Source: Peptococcaceae bacterium CEB3 (GTDB lineage: Bacteria > Bacillota > Desulfitobacteriia > Desulfitobacteriales > Desulfitobacteriaceae). Taken from it: a stretch of 39,570 bases of DNA. Location: the NCBI GenBank assembly GCA_001029295.1, contig LDXJ01000031.1, positions 1 through 39,570 of the forward strand. Direction: 5' to 3'. The notes beneath the pieces are model-generated. The model worked only from the letters and a program-made list of their open reading frames with translations. It had not been told where the DNA came from and did no database searches. A program made the position numbers and the translations under genes. Of the stretch, positions 13,712 through 22,118 are shown piece after piece (position 1 is the stretch's first letter; every line of letters begins with the position of its first letter).

Positions 13712-14332
13712 TTATTGTCCACTTATTTCGCTTTTGGTGAGGACACCATGGATATGCTTCCAAACTCCTTTCACCGTTTCGTTAGGTGATGTACTCCTGC
13801 AATATGCCCAAGAGAGTATTTGGAACACGATAAAGCCGAGAATCGCACCTATAACATTAAGAATAACATCATTAATGTCAACCGTTCGCAGTAGATAACC
13901 GGACAAATGAGATATGTTCTCAATAAACTGCAAAAGTTCAATGGAAACAGAAAATAGGGCTCCCTTCCAGATAACGGTTCTAAAATTGACCTGACTTATA
14001 AACGGAAGACCGAACCCAAATGGTAGCAAGAGTAAAATATTTCCCACTCCCTGAACTGAACTCAAATAACTAAGTGTTAGTTCACGAAAAGGAATAAAGT
14101 TCAGGCCGGTTTTCCAGTTGACACCCCGCTCCACGAGGGTGCGGTTGAACAAAAGAATTGGAAAAAGAGTATAGTGAGCTACGCAAACAAGATAAATACA
14201 GAACACTGTGAAACACAATATGTACCCCACACTCCGTTCCTTTTTGCGCCTTAAGTAATAGATTAATCCCGCGAGTATCAAAGCGACTAGCGGCGCTATA
14301 GTCTTAACATCGATCATTATACCAAGTCCCAT
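13712..14332 (-). CDS. VanZ-family membrane protein
   Basis: 206 residues with five hydrophobic helices and the VanZ-like signatures NFIPFREL, GNILLLLPFGFGLPF, SIELLQF and VDINDVILNVIGAILG. VanZ proteins give low-level glycopeptide or cell-surface phenotypes; the molecular function is not known. ATG 14332 has GGAGGGGTCAGGA before it. It stands alone; 280 bases to the next gene upstream (14333-14611) show no clear promoter or repeat. No van genes are nearby, so resistance should not be inferred. Confidence 0.82.
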   Translation of the reverse strand: MGLGIMIDVKTIAPLVALILAGLIYYLRRKKERSVGYILCFTVFCIYLVCVAHYTLFPILLFNRTLVERGVNWKTGLNFIPFRELTLSYLSSVQGVGNILLLLPFGFGLPFISQVNFRTVIWKGALFSVSIELLQFIENISHLSGYLLRTVDINDVILNVIGAILGFIVFQILSWAYCRSTSPNETVKGVWKHIHGVLTKSEISGQ

Positions 14333-14611
14333 TCCTGACCCCTCCCTCGCAGCCCTTACGTCATCCGGTAACCTTCCCTTAACTGTTGGCTTTCACATTC
14401 TTAGCTCGCAATTCACATGCAGCATTCAAAATTCCAGCCAGTACAAAAAATACTACTTGCTACTTGCTGAGCATCTGAGAAGCGAGGAATACTGGAGGTT
14501 TTAAAGCCATCAGCACCCCTCGCGATTATCTTATGCTTATGATACATCACCACAACATCTAAGGCATTACTAACTGCTCAGTCAAACTTCTTGCAACTTG
14601 TGTTACTGCTT

Positions 14612-15055
14612 TCAATTCACACTCAATGTCCCTGTACCTTCTGTACTCCATCCATCCGTTGCACCATTTACTTTGCTAATAAATACGTAGTAAGTTCCTG
14701 CTGAAATAGTGCCGGCATTATGGCTATAAGATACATTCTGATTTAACGTTGCTGATGGCGTAACGGTTTGGCTACTAACTTCAGTATCCCACAATATGCC
14801 TTCTTTATAAACTGCGATATTGATATCATATGGACCGACAGCCCCCTGTAGCTCCGCATACTCACACAGTTGCCCAGAATCAACCAATGTTCCTGCGGGC
14901 AGATTATGCAAAACCCCATTAGCCTTTCCGTTAACGACGTAGCCCGGATAGGGCATGTTCCAGGAATAACCTGAACTAGTAGCGGCAAATGCCGGCTGAA
15001 CCATTATCAATAGCGCGAAAATCACTGTCACCAGACGAATAACGAATTTCTTCAT
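14612..15055 (-). CDS. Small secreted protein under riboswitch A
   Basis: 147 residues. A clear signal peptide (KKFVIRLVTVIFALLIMVQ, cleavage after AFA), then a beta-rich domain with NLPAGTLVDSGQLCEYAEL, YDINIAVYKEG and NAGTISAGTYYVFISKV. The last part resembles the strand pattern of bacterial pre-peptidase C-terminal or similar beta-sandwich modules, but no family was recognised. ATG 15055 follows GAAGGAGAGAGGAAA. The nearest regulator upstream is c-di-GMP riboswitch A, about 500 bases away, with no gene between. Expression is therefore probably c-di-GMP dependent. Confidence 0.72.
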   Translation of the reverse strand: MKKFVIRLVTVIFALLIMVQPAFAATSSGYSWNMPYPGYVVNGKANGVLHNLPAGTLVDSGQLCEYAELQGAVGPYDINIAVYKEGILWDTEVSSQTVTPSATLNQNVSYSHNAGTISAGTYYVFISKVNGATDGWSTEGTGTLSVN

Positions 15056-15504
15056 TTTCCTCTCTCCTTCGGTTTTATCTCGGGAAACCACTGCATCCCG
15101 GAGTAAAGCAATAAAGCCTCAACCATAGTGACCCCGTCCCTTTACCACAGGAGGTTCAGACCAAATCCGAGTAGGAAACTGCGCCTACGTTTAAGGATTG
15201 ATCAATCCCCATAAGAATTGTCAAGGGTTGACTTCCTCACTTCCTACCACTCCCTTGGCGTGAGCAGCCAGTTGAAATTCGGGGATATATATGGCAAACA
15301 GGTTCCCCCCCTTCCTAAAAATCTCCCTTCACAACTTCCCCGAGTAGGTGTATCATAAAGACACCTACATTTGTGTAGGGGCAGCGCCTTCAGATCATTT
15401 GCTACTTTGCGGGTAATCGATGATCTGGGGGCGTCTTTATTTAAATGGCGAGAGCCATTTAAATACTCTATCTATCCATCTCCCATGGACAAACGTTCCG
15501 AAAC

Positions 15505-15542
15505 ATAAAAAGCCCGTCTCCAAAGCAAAGAGAAAGGCTCGC
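15505..15542 (-). terminator. Expression-platform terminator of riboswitch A
   Basis: Minus strand AGCC-tt-TCTC, loop, GAGA-cg-GGCT, then TTTTATG, about 15 bases after the aptamer. Confidence 0.72.
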
Positions 15543-15556
15543 TAACCTCAATTACA

Positions 15557-15642
15557 ATGGCAGCCTGGCAGTCATAGCTTAAAGCCTTAGACCCATAGCT
15601 TTGCGCCCCCGTCTTTCGGCGGGTTTACCTTTATCATTTGCT
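15557..15642 (-). ncRNA. c-di-GMP-I (GEMM-I) riboswitch A
   Basis: Minus strand core: AAAGGTAAACC, a CGCC-GAAA-GACGG stem with the receptor tetraloop, GGGCGCAAAGCTATGGGTCT, AAGGC, then TATGACTGCCAGGCTGCC. These are the conserved blocks of the class I c-di-GMP aptamer in its clostridial form. An extended -10 (TGGTAATAT) lies just upstream. Controlled gene: the secreted protein at 14612-15055. Confidence 0.92.
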
Positions 15643-15709
15643 CTGTAGTAATATTACCACACTTTTCACTCAAATTGTGTCGCAATGTGGCGGTGGACAA
15701 TGAAGTTTT

Positions 15710-16318
15710 TCAATACCCGGAATTTCCTTTTCTAATAGTAACTTGGCGCAGTGCGAGCACTTGGCGGCAAAGCATGGCTCGCTTTCCCTTGTTTTTCTGC
15801 TGAACGAACGTTTGCGGACTCGCTGTATAGACTCTCATCGTGGGCAGCTCCAGGCAACTCAATGTGCCCCAGCGGACGGCCCCGGTGTCGATCCCAATTT
15901 TGCCGCCGCGTGCATCCCACGTTACGCTTCTCGCCGGTGTGTGGCCGAAGACCACCAGCTTGCCAACGTACTCACAGCGCAACCAGTCCTCGCGAATCCA
16001 AAGGAGTGTGTCGCGGTCGCTCGTCTCAGGCCGGGGATAGTCCGGATTAAGCCCGGCATGGACGAAGATGTAGTCCTCGGTTTCGTGGTACAGGGGCAGG
16101 GACTTGAAGAAGCCGATGTCGTCCTCAACGAAGGATGATTCTGGGTGTAGCTCCGGATTGTGTATCTGTTCGGCATACCGATTGGCTTCCTTCTGCGAAG
16201 CAAAGGTACGCCCGTCGAGTTGGACCTTGCGGTTGTGGTACTTGTTTGACGCGGACGGCTGAATGTTTTCCTTGAGCAGTTTACGGCTGAGTGGATCATT
16301 ACGGCTGAGGCAGAGCAT
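15710..16318 (-). CDS. Chimeric protein: DUF1064-like N-terminus joined to metallophosphoesterase C-terminal half
   Basis: 202 residues. Residues 1-50 (SNKYHNRKVQLDGRTFASQ, KEANRY) look like the start of DUF1064, a small phage nuclease-like family. From FVEDDIGFF (about 63) it is the metallophosphoesterase: FVHAGLNPDY, FGHTPARSV, IDTGAVRWGTLS. The join is at about 16168, out of frame; a missing base near 16134 restores the phosphoesterase frame, so about 11 residues between are read in a shifted frame. Metal motifs DIHG, GDxxDRG and GNHE are absent, so phosphatase activity is unlikely. ATG 16318 follows GGGGGAAGGAATCC; cassette copy 4 drives it. Confidence 0.75.
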   Translation of the reverse strand: MLCLSRNDPLSRKLLKENIQPSASNKYHNRKVQLDGRTFASQKEANRYAEQIHNPELHPESSFVEDDIGFFKSLPLYHETEDYIFVHAGLNPDYPRPETSDRDTLLWIREDWLRCEYVGKLVVFGHTPARSVTWDARGGKIGIDTGAVRWGTLSCLELPTMRVYTASPQTFVQQKNKGKRAMLCRQVLALRQVTIRKGNSGY

Positions 16319-16475
16319 GGATTCCTTCCCCCTCTCTTTCGTTTGAGCGAGCGTTTCATTTCAGCCGCAGCAGGGTCGCCGAACTTCGGTGTCTCCGGCA
16401 GCCTTACTGATAGCGGCCCTAAGCCATCTGATGTACGGCTGGTGTGTAGGATTTATCACCCCCCCTTCCCCTGGT

Positions 16476-16488
16476 GGTACGCGCACAC
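16476..16488. promoter_or_regulatory. Degenerate palindrome, copy 3
   Basis: GGTACGCGCACAC, same position relative to cassette copy 4 as the perfect palindromes elsewhere but with symmetry broken at several positions. Confidence 0.4.
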
Positions 16489-16500
16489 GTTTCCGGGCAA

Positions 16501-16640
16501 ACGAAAAGAAGCCCTTTTAAGGCTTCCACACGTTTCCAGTTATTTAGGGTAGGCTTCGCCCCACCTGCTATTAGGTCTATTTTAACGCTTTTTGGGGCTT
16601 TAGACCAGCTTTTTTAGGGCTTATGAAAAAATATTTTTGC
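16501..16640 (-). promoter_or_regulatory. Promoter-leader cassette, copy 4 (chimeric gene)
   Basis: Minus strand: AAAATATTTTTTCAT block, -35 TGGTCT (16602-16607), 17 bp, -10 TAAAAT (16579-16584), hairpin 16547-16566 with one changed base, terminator GGAAGCC..GGGCTTC (16508-16527). Confidence 0.72.
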
Positions 16641-16667
16641 TTGGAATCCGCCCTGGCTTTGTCTATG

Positions 16668-16755
16668 TTGCATACTGACCTTGTTTTGCAGTATAATATG
16701 GGCAAGAAGAAACGCGAGATACTGGTAATATCCTGCATTTCGGGCACAACGAAAA
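16668..16755 (+). ncRNA. Orphan antitoxin promoter and 5' part (TA module 4 remnant)
   Basis: TTGCAT (16668-16673), 18 bp, TATAAT (16692-16697), then about 55 bases homologous to the antitoxin RNA of module 2. The match ends near 16755: toxin gene, terminator stem and toxin promoter are gone. It keeps its place directly upstream of cassette copy 4. Confidence 0.6.
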
Positions 16756-16759
16756 CAAG

Positions 16760-17175
16760 AACATCTCCAGTTTAATATGCAATCTTTGCCCCTTTCCTTG
16801 TGTAGATGTGTAATTATTCTTCCTGATTTTTCGTAAGAACTCACGCTCTAGTCATCTTGGCTTTTTGTAGTCGGCTCATTCGTCTAAGGGCAAAATATCC
16901 TTGGTCATTGTTCTGAAGCCTTGAATTTCCTTGCCCTGGGGCGATGCTGCAGGCAACAGTAATCTTCTTCTGGATATCTAGACACGACTTGCATTTACGT
17001 AGCTTATTCTGCGACGGTAGAGCTACGCCTAGAGCGGCAACCTCAAAGGAAGCATTCTACCCTGCGTTCTCTGAGAGACAATTTATTGTACACTAGGTCG
17101 TCGAGGTCCGTCTAGCTATCGGGCTCAAGAGTACCAAGGATTACTGACCTTAAACGCTAACGGTATTTTTGATTC
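16760..17175. other. Gene-free stretch
   Basis: No convincing gene or structure. A stop-free run of about 73 codons on the minus strand (about 16835-17055) contains CKSC but has no start or ribosome site. Probably decayed sequence after the TA remnant. Confidence 0.5.
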
Positions 17176-17275
17176 CTTGATGGTAACTTTAAAGACATGG
17201 GGTCTTACCAGTGGTAAGCTATCTGGTCAGTTTCCTTGTTTTCCTAAAAACCATCTTGCGAAATGGGGGATTATT

Positions 17276-17743
17276 TTGAAAAAAACCTTGCTAATTGTGG
17301 GGCTTATAAGTATTATGGTTGTTTTAACTTTAATGGGATTTGGTGCTAAAAACGTTTCTACCGGCCCAAATAATACGTTGCAACCAAAACAAGTAATTGA
17401 AAACTACTTCAGATTCTACAATGAGAAGAATGAGCAAGATTTATTATCCACGTTGACTAAATCGTATGCTCAACCTAACAGGGTTTTTGGTTTTAAGAGT
17501 TTGGTATTCATAAAGCTTTTGAGTGTTGGAAATGAAGATAGAACCACTGCTAATGCTTATTTGGGGTATGGTCGTGGGTCAACAAACGGAGTTAAGCCGG
17601 ATAATGTTGTTGCGTACAGAGTTACTTATGTATCTCTATATAGCAGTTATTTATGGCCAAGCGGAACTCAAACTGATGATTTCACTTTAATTAAAAATGG
17701 TGATAATGCACCTTGGTTAATAGATGACATTGGTCAAGGTTGA
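17276..17743 (+). CDS. Small exported/membrane-anchored DUF4829-like protein
   Basis: 155 residues from TTG 17276 (GGGGGATTAT before it). A lysine start and one hydrophobic helix (KKTLLIVGLISIMVVLTLMG) act as signal anchor; there is no lipobox. The rest, PKQVIENYFRFYNEKNEQDLLSTLT through DDFTLIKNGDNAPWLIDDIGQG, has the NTF2-like layout of DUF4829 lipoproteins. It is the only non-IS gene on the plus strand and is clearly more A/T-rich than its neighbours, so it probably arrived separately. A longer ATG start at 17177 lacks a ribosome site. Function unknown. Confidence 0.6.
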   Translation: MKKTLLIVGLISIMVVLTLMGFGAKNVSTGPNNTLQPKQVIENYFRFYNEKNEQDLLSTLTKSYAQPNRVFGFKSLVFIKLLSVGNEDRTTANAYLGYGRGSTNGVKPDNVVAYRVTYVSLYSSYLWPSGTQTDDFTLIKNGDNAPWLIDDIGQG

Positions 17744-17954
17744 ATATGCCAGGTCTAACTGAACAGTTTGACCGCTAAGATTGAACAGTCTTTTAGTTTG
17801 AAACTGGACACTATCCAGCTACGTCTTTTTCCCCGGAGTGGACTTGACATAGGACCCCACGTCGGATGGTTCAACGAGTCGAGGGCTGTGGTGGCGGCTT
17901 ATCGGGTTTAAAAGAAATATCAATGGCGGTGGTTTCCACGTCTTGAATTAAATT

Positions 17955-18090
17955 AATTATACCTACATGTGAGGGGATACACAAGGGAAACACGGTAAAC
18001 TTCAAGAAATTATGCAGAAAACAAGCTTGAAAGCAGGCTATTTTTCAACTAAACTGGCCAAATCGAATCAAAAGTCCTGTAGGTATAATT
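17955..18090. repeat. 136-bp element with perfect 13-bp terminal inverted repeats
   Basis: AATTATACCTACA (17955-17967) and TGTAGGTATAATT (18078-18090) are exact reverse complements. The inside holds no frame. Flanks show no clear target duplication. Possibly a MITE-like remnant. Confidence 0.45.
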
Positions 18091-18179
18091 TTTGCCGAGA
18101 ATCAAGGATAGCATCTATTATCCACTCTTTACTGTCTGGCATTGTGTGGAAACAACGCGCGCGAAACCCGCATGAATAA

Positions 18180-18205
18180 GGGCATCCATATCTTTACGGA
18201 TGCCC
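18180..18205 (-). terminator. Hairpin downstream of the amidase-like gene
   Basis: GGGCATCC / GGATGCCC stem with a 10-base loop, about 45 bases after the stop at 18250 on the minus strand, followed by TTATTC; a weak intrinsic terminator. Confidence 0.5.
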
Positions 18206-18249
18206 AAATCCACGAAAAACCGTGGAAGCCGAGCACTTTTAAGAGACTT

Positions 18250-19443
18250 TTACCAAAAATGCACGTCCCTATCACTAGAGAACTGTGAAAAATACATAGA
18301 CATCGGATAATTTAACCTATTGTTTGTATGAGCACAAAGTAACCAACCATACGTATCACTATCATAAGTTGCAATAGTACTGTGGCTGTAAAAAATCGCA
18401 AGCGGTTCTTCCCATTGAATGATATCTCCAAGAGATATATCCTCGGAAGCACCATTTTTATCATTGCTATTTAAGGCGATCTCCTTTGCATAACCGTTAT
18501 TTATCATATAGTCATGAAAACCTCCTACATTTACCCAATCATAAGAACCTGAATACCAAGTCGTAGTTGCAGGAACTCCTCCGGCGTAAACAGCTTGTGA
18601 AGCAAAATTTGTACAGTCTGCAGAATAGCTTGGATAGGCAGGATTATAATTCAATGCATATTTTTCGGCATAATTTACTACGGCTTGCCTATTTATTCCA
18701 GAGTATGAAGCAGCCGAAAAACTGGCTTTGACAGAGTTACCTGAGAGGGTTTCTTTTACTTTGTTCTTTGCTATTGCTTCATAGTTTTTCTCAAGTTGAT
18801 ATATATTAGCTGATCTCGCTTCCAAACCTTTTAATTTTGTATCCAAAATCGCCCTGTTATCGGCTAACACGTCACTATCATTTATTGATGTTAGCTTATT
18901 ATTAGGATTTTCCACTTGAATCATATCGGCATAGTCAGCTTTATTTATCAACTTATCTACTACCCATTGACCAGATTTATTTTCTACTTGACACACATAA
19001 TTATCCGACATTTGTGGATGAATTGGAAAATCCTTACCTAGTGTTAATTCTGCTTTGAAAGTAACATCTAGCATATAATTGTTACCACTTAATTTTGTTG
19101 CATTATTTATTTTAACATTTGATTTATAGCCATATATTTTGAAATTAACGTCTTTGTACCATTTTTCTTTAAACTTCTCGGTTTCCTGTATTAGCTGTAA
19201 TAACTTATTGTCGTTAATAACACTACTATAGTCTTTAGTTGTACGTGTTTTTACAATATTTAACTCTGACGATAAAATATTATTAAGGACCCCACCAATT
19301 GTCGTAACTTCTGCCGCAGACAGATCGGAATATCCGGTAGTAGCAACAGTATTAACATTTGCCAATGACACGGGAACAAGACACGTCATGATCAACATGA
19401 CCATGAATACTAACATACTCCCCTTAACAATCTCCTTTTTCAT
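18250..19443 (-). CDS. Secreted Amidase_6-type protein under riboswitch B
   Basis: 397 residues. Signal peptide (about 1-28, VPVSLA/NV), a long helical and beta N-terminal region, then a C-terminal putative amidase domain: YNPAYPSYSADCTNFASQ with the catalytic Cys, GDIIQWEE, and the His in FYSHSTIATYDSD followed by CAHTNNR. These Cys/His amidases are mostly found in spore-forming Firmicutes and probably act on cell wall. ATG 19443 follows GAAGGAGGAATAGGTA. Riboswitch B lies about 740 bases upstream with no intact gene between; 19444-19776 holds only eroded leader. Confidence 0.85.
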   Translation of the reverse strand: MKKEIVKGSMLVFMVMLIMTCLVPVSLANVNTVATTGYSDLSAAEVTTIGGVLNNILSSELNIVKTRTTKDYSSVINDNKLLQLIQETEKFKEKWYKDVNFKIYGYKSNVKINNATKLSGNNYMLDVTFKAELTLGKDFPIHPQMSDNYVCQVENKSGQWVVDKLINKADYADMIQVENPNNKLTSINDSDVLADNRAILDTKLKGLEARSANIYQLEKNYEAIAKNKVKETLSGNSVKASFSAASYSGINRQAVVNYAEKYALNYNPAYPSYSADCTNFASQAVYAGGVPATTTWYSGSYDWVNVGGFHDYMINNGYAKEIALNSNDKNGASEDISLGDIIQWEEPLAIFYSHSTIATYDSDTYGWLLCAHTNNRLNYPMSMYFSQFSSDRDVHFW

Positions 19444-20135
19444 TACCTATTCCTCCTTCTAAATATTGAACTAGCTTTCCTTTGTTGCCATCAATCTACC
19501 TCACGTGCGCTGTTCTCCAGAACCTCGCCGCATGAATGGCTTCCCATGCCTGTACAACCTGCCCCAATTGGAAGTTCTCCAGTGTTTCATTCCCACAATT
19601 CACCAACACTCCGAATCGCCCTGCTGGCACCAAATTTAGAAACTAACTCGAAGTACGTACCCGAGGACACTCCGGTTGCGTCGTACTTCCCGCGCTCGTT
19701 AGTTATCGAGTTATCGTATATCCGCCCCCAATAGCAATCGCTTCCTGATCTATCTGCCAGATATTCTGAGACGTAAGTGGATGCAGCGGGAAATCAGGTA
19801 CGCCAGCGCCACAACGAGCGCATCGGAAACAGGGTACGTGGGAGTGCCGCTGCCTGGACTACAGGCCCTTCTTACCACTCCTTTCACTCCTTCGGCGTGA
19901 GCAACCAGTTGAAATTCGGGGATATATATGGCAAACAGGTTCCCCCCCTTCTTAAAAAATCTCCCTTCACAACTTCCCCAAGTAGGTGTATCATAAAGAC
20001 ACCTACATTTGTGTAGGGGCAGCGCCTTCAGATCATTTGCTACTTTGCGGGTAATGGATGATCTGAGGGCCTTCTATTTAAATGGCGAGAGCCATTTAAA
20101 CACTCTATCTCCCATGGACAAACGCTCCGACACAT

Positions 20136-20171
20136 AAAAAGCCCGTCTCCAAAGCAAAGAGAAAGGCTGGC
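20136..20171 (-). terminator. Expression-platform terminator of riboswitch B
   Basis: Same AGCC..TCTC..GAGA..GGCTTTTTATG hairpin as in copy A. Confidence 0.72.
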
Positions 20172-20186
20172 TAACCTCAATTACAA

Positions 20187-20271
20187 TGGCAGCTTGGCAG
20201 TCATAGCTTAAAGCCTTAGACCCATAGCTTTGCGCCCCCGTCTTTCGGCGGGTTTACCTTTATCATTTGCT
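20187..20271 (-). ncRNA. c-di-GMP-I (GEMM-I) riboswitch B
   Basis: Same aptamer as copy A with one visible change in the core (GCCAAGCTGCC instead of GCCAGGCTGCC). The -10 region reads TGGCAATAT. Next gene downstream is the Amidase_6 protein at 18250-19443. Confidence 0.92.
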
Positions 20272-20530
20272 CTGAGTCAATATTGCCACACTTTTCGCAC
20301 AAATGCAATGCGCCGAGCAATACTGTTTTTCGATAATCGGAATCTCCATTTTCAATAGCAACTTGATTCAGTGCGAGCACTTGGCGGCTGAGCATGGCTC
20401 GCTTTCCCTTGTTTTTATAATGAACGAGCGTTTGTCGCGAACTCGCCGTATGGACAATCATCGTGGGCAGCTCCAGGCAGCTCAATGTGCCCCAGCGGAC
20501 GGCCCCGGTGTCGATCCCAAAATAGTCCCA
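20216..20530 (-). pseudogene. Metallophosphoesterase C-terminal fragment (copy B)
   Basis: Only the last part of the gene remains, from IDTGAVRWGTLSCLELPT onward. Here the frame runs on past the point where copies A and C stop and into the riboswitch, with CEKC near the end. It has no catalytic motif and lies between the lipoprotein gene and riboswitch B. Confidence 0.75.
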
Positions 20531-20551
20531 AGCCAGAATTGAGTGAGTTTC

Positions 20552-21253
20552 TCATTTTTCCATCCACGGAGTCCCAGTCTCAAGAACGATTTCCCAAGGA
20601 TCTCCTTCTTTTTCTTTAATAACGTGAACGGCAACACAGTTAAGTCCGTTACGCATGTAGGTTTCCTCCTTCGTTAACTTTCCCCGAAGTTTCAAATTGA
20701 GCTCCAAGTAGATGACTTTATACTGGTAGGCTCCCTCGTCTTCTTGCTCCTTAGAAACAATTCCAGTAATATCTGACCAGCGGATCAGATTTGCCCCGAT
20801 CACTTCTTTCAGATACAGAGTTCCTTCTTTACCTGTCAATCCGTCATATATCATCGTATTGTGATGCTTATGACCGCGCAAACAAAGTAATGCTTTATCA
20901 TATTCTTGCTTCCCTTGATAACTATAGAAGTCCCATGCAACCTTGGCTGCTCCCTCTGTTGGAGGATCAGTATGAACAGTTAAGCCTGTTAGGCTTAGAT
21001 AGAAGGTTTTTCCTCCATCATTACTAAACATTCCTTTAGGGTCTAGTGGCTTGTGTTGTGGCGCTGGGTTGACTTGTACTGGTCCATTTATATCCAATTC
21101 TTGGTTCTGGGAATCCAGTGAACCTGTATTAGAAGAAATTTGACCCGGAGTTACTCGGTTGCTACTTACTAAAGGAGTCGATGGATTCATGCCACAGGCG
21201 GTTAAAACAAACGCAAGGCTTAAAATGAGTACACATAAGAATTTTCTTCTCAT
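20552..21253 (-). CDS. Lipoprotein with DUF4829-like C-terminal domain
   Basis: 233 residues. Lipoprotein signal MRRKFLCVLILSLAFVLTAC with lipobox LTAC (Cys20), a Ser/Asn/Pro-rich linker, then an NTF2-like domain (AAKVAWDFYSYQGKQEYDKA, YKVIYLELNLKL, EGDPWEIVLETG) resembling DUF4829. ATG 21253 follows GAAGAGGAGGAAACC. It is 73 bases after the SpoIID/LytB gene and in the same direction, so it is probably co-transcribed from riboswitch C. It would be anchored to the outer face of the membrane; substrate unknown. Confidence 0.75.
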   Translation of the reverse strand: MRRKFLCVLILSLAFVLTACGMNPSTPLVSSNRVTPGQISSNTGSLDSQNQELDINGPVQVNPAPQHKPLDPKGMFSNDGGKTFYLSLTGLTVHTDPPTEGAAKVAWDFYSYQGKQEYDKALLCLRGHKHHNTMIYDGLTGKEGTLYLKEVIGANLIRWSDITGIVSKEQEDEGAYQYKVIYLELNLKLRGKLTKEETYMRNGLNCVAVHVIKEKEGDPWEIVLETGTPWMEK

Positions 21254-21326
21254 GGTTTCCTCCTCTTCGGCTTTATAGTGCAAGGAAGAATGGGACACAT
21301 TCTTCCTTGCTTGTGTGGACTTTCAA

Positions 21327-22118
21327 TTATGAATTTGGGACATTTACGATTTCCTCACATACATGCACGGCTAGATTTTTATACCATTTATTAATAATTT
21401 GGGAATAATCCATTCCGTCCTGGGCATCATAATAACTCCCCCATTGACTCATAGCATACCCCGGTGAAGTGGTTGCGTAATAGCAAGTTTCTAATAGTGT
21501 GGTGCTTACTGAGCCATCGCTATTTATGGTATAATTACCAATCACCTGATTCTTCACGTTGTCGACAGCCTGACTACAATTAGGTGCCTTAGCACCTGAT
21601 CCCGGGTCATACATTTGCGAAGCGGTTCCATTTGTTACGTCGGCACCATGACGCCAATCCTTTGGATATATCGTATGATACCACCCATAAGTTTTAACAG
21701 CCAGCGCTCCTGCTTCCAGTGAATTAAATCCATCGCTTGCCCAGGATTCATACCACTCATTTGGCAGAACATCCTTGACATATTGCTCGAAATCCACCGT
21801 GACATTCCCATTCCAAACATTAAAATCCTCTGCGCCACTACTATTCCGGTCATAAATTGCAACGGTTATTTGTGACGGTTCGGGAAAAGCGAGTACAGGA
21901 TGCGTTCCCGGAATACCTTCAGGTTTAATTTTAGTGGAAGGGGCAATATTCCTGGTAACGTAGACCGGCGCGGAATGTCCGGTCCCATTCCCCGGGCGAT
22001 TCGGTCCTGCATGTGGAAACTTCGTGGTACTTAACGTAGCAGCTTGTGACGGAAAAACAGAGATCATTAGCATTGTACACGACAGTACTGATAGAGCGAC
22101 CAACTTCTTAATTCTCAT
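21327..22118 (-). CDS. Secreted SpoIID/LytB-domain protein under riboswitch C
   Basis: 263 residues. Signal peptide (cleavage near SQA/AT), a proline-rich linker, then a SpoIID/LytB domain: FEQYVKDVLPNEWYESW, LEAGALAVKTYGWYHTIYP, NCSQAVDNVKNQVIG, YYATTSPGYAMSQWG. Family members cut glycan strands or stimulate amidases during spore engulfment and wall turnover. ATG 22118 follows CGGAGGTAGGAT. Riboswitch C is about 660 bases upstream. The protein lacks other sporulation signatures, so a role in wall remodelling is an inference. Confidence 0.85.
   Translation of the reverse strand: MRIKKLVALSVLSCTMLMISVFPSQAATLSTTKFPHAGPNRPGNGTGHSAPVYVTRNIAPSTKIKPEGIPGTHPVLAFPEPSQITVAIYDRNSSGAEDFNVWNGNVTVDFEQYVKDVLPNEWYESWASDGFNSLEAGALAVKTYGWYHTIYPKDWRHGADVTNGTASQMYDPGSGAKAPNCSQAVDNVKNQVIGNYTINSDGSVSTTLLETCYYATTSPGYAMSQWGSYYDAQDGMDYSQIINKWYKNLAVHVCEEIVNVPNS

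Larger units (their letters stand above)
15262..16168 (-). repeat. Riboswitch module, copy A (with metallophosphoesterase 3' end)
   Basis: Homologous to 19777-20521 (copy B) and 22382-23400 (copy C). In transcription order: 3' part of the metallophosphoesterase gene, promoter region, c-di-GMP-I aptamer, terminator, an ATTTAAATGGC/GCCATTTAAAT stem, an AGATCAT/ATGATCT stem, a CCTACA/TGTAGG stem and a GTAGGTGT/ACACCTAC stem, then a variable link to a secreted-protein gene. Confidence 0.8.
19777..20521 (-). repeat. Riboswitch module, copy B
   Basis: Near-identical to copy C (22382 onward) from its 3' edge through the stems, terminator and aptamer into the metallophosphoesterase C-terminal fragment, which stops at 20521. 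The block at 19777-19870, CAGGTACGCCAGCGCCAC and following, is shared with copy C but not copy A. Confidence 0.8.

Noticed and set aside
13712-14332. Glycopeptide resistance locus
   Set aside because: VanZ-like protein alone, no vanHAX or regulators; the family is broad.
15220-15240. IS right end like the tnpA-tnpB element (GAGGAAGTCAA on the minus strand)
   Set aside because: Only 11 bases match and the required hairpin is absent.
16835-17055. Stop-free minus-strand run of about 73 codons with a CKSC motif
   Set aside because: No start codon, no ribosome site, no recognisable family; chance or old remnant.
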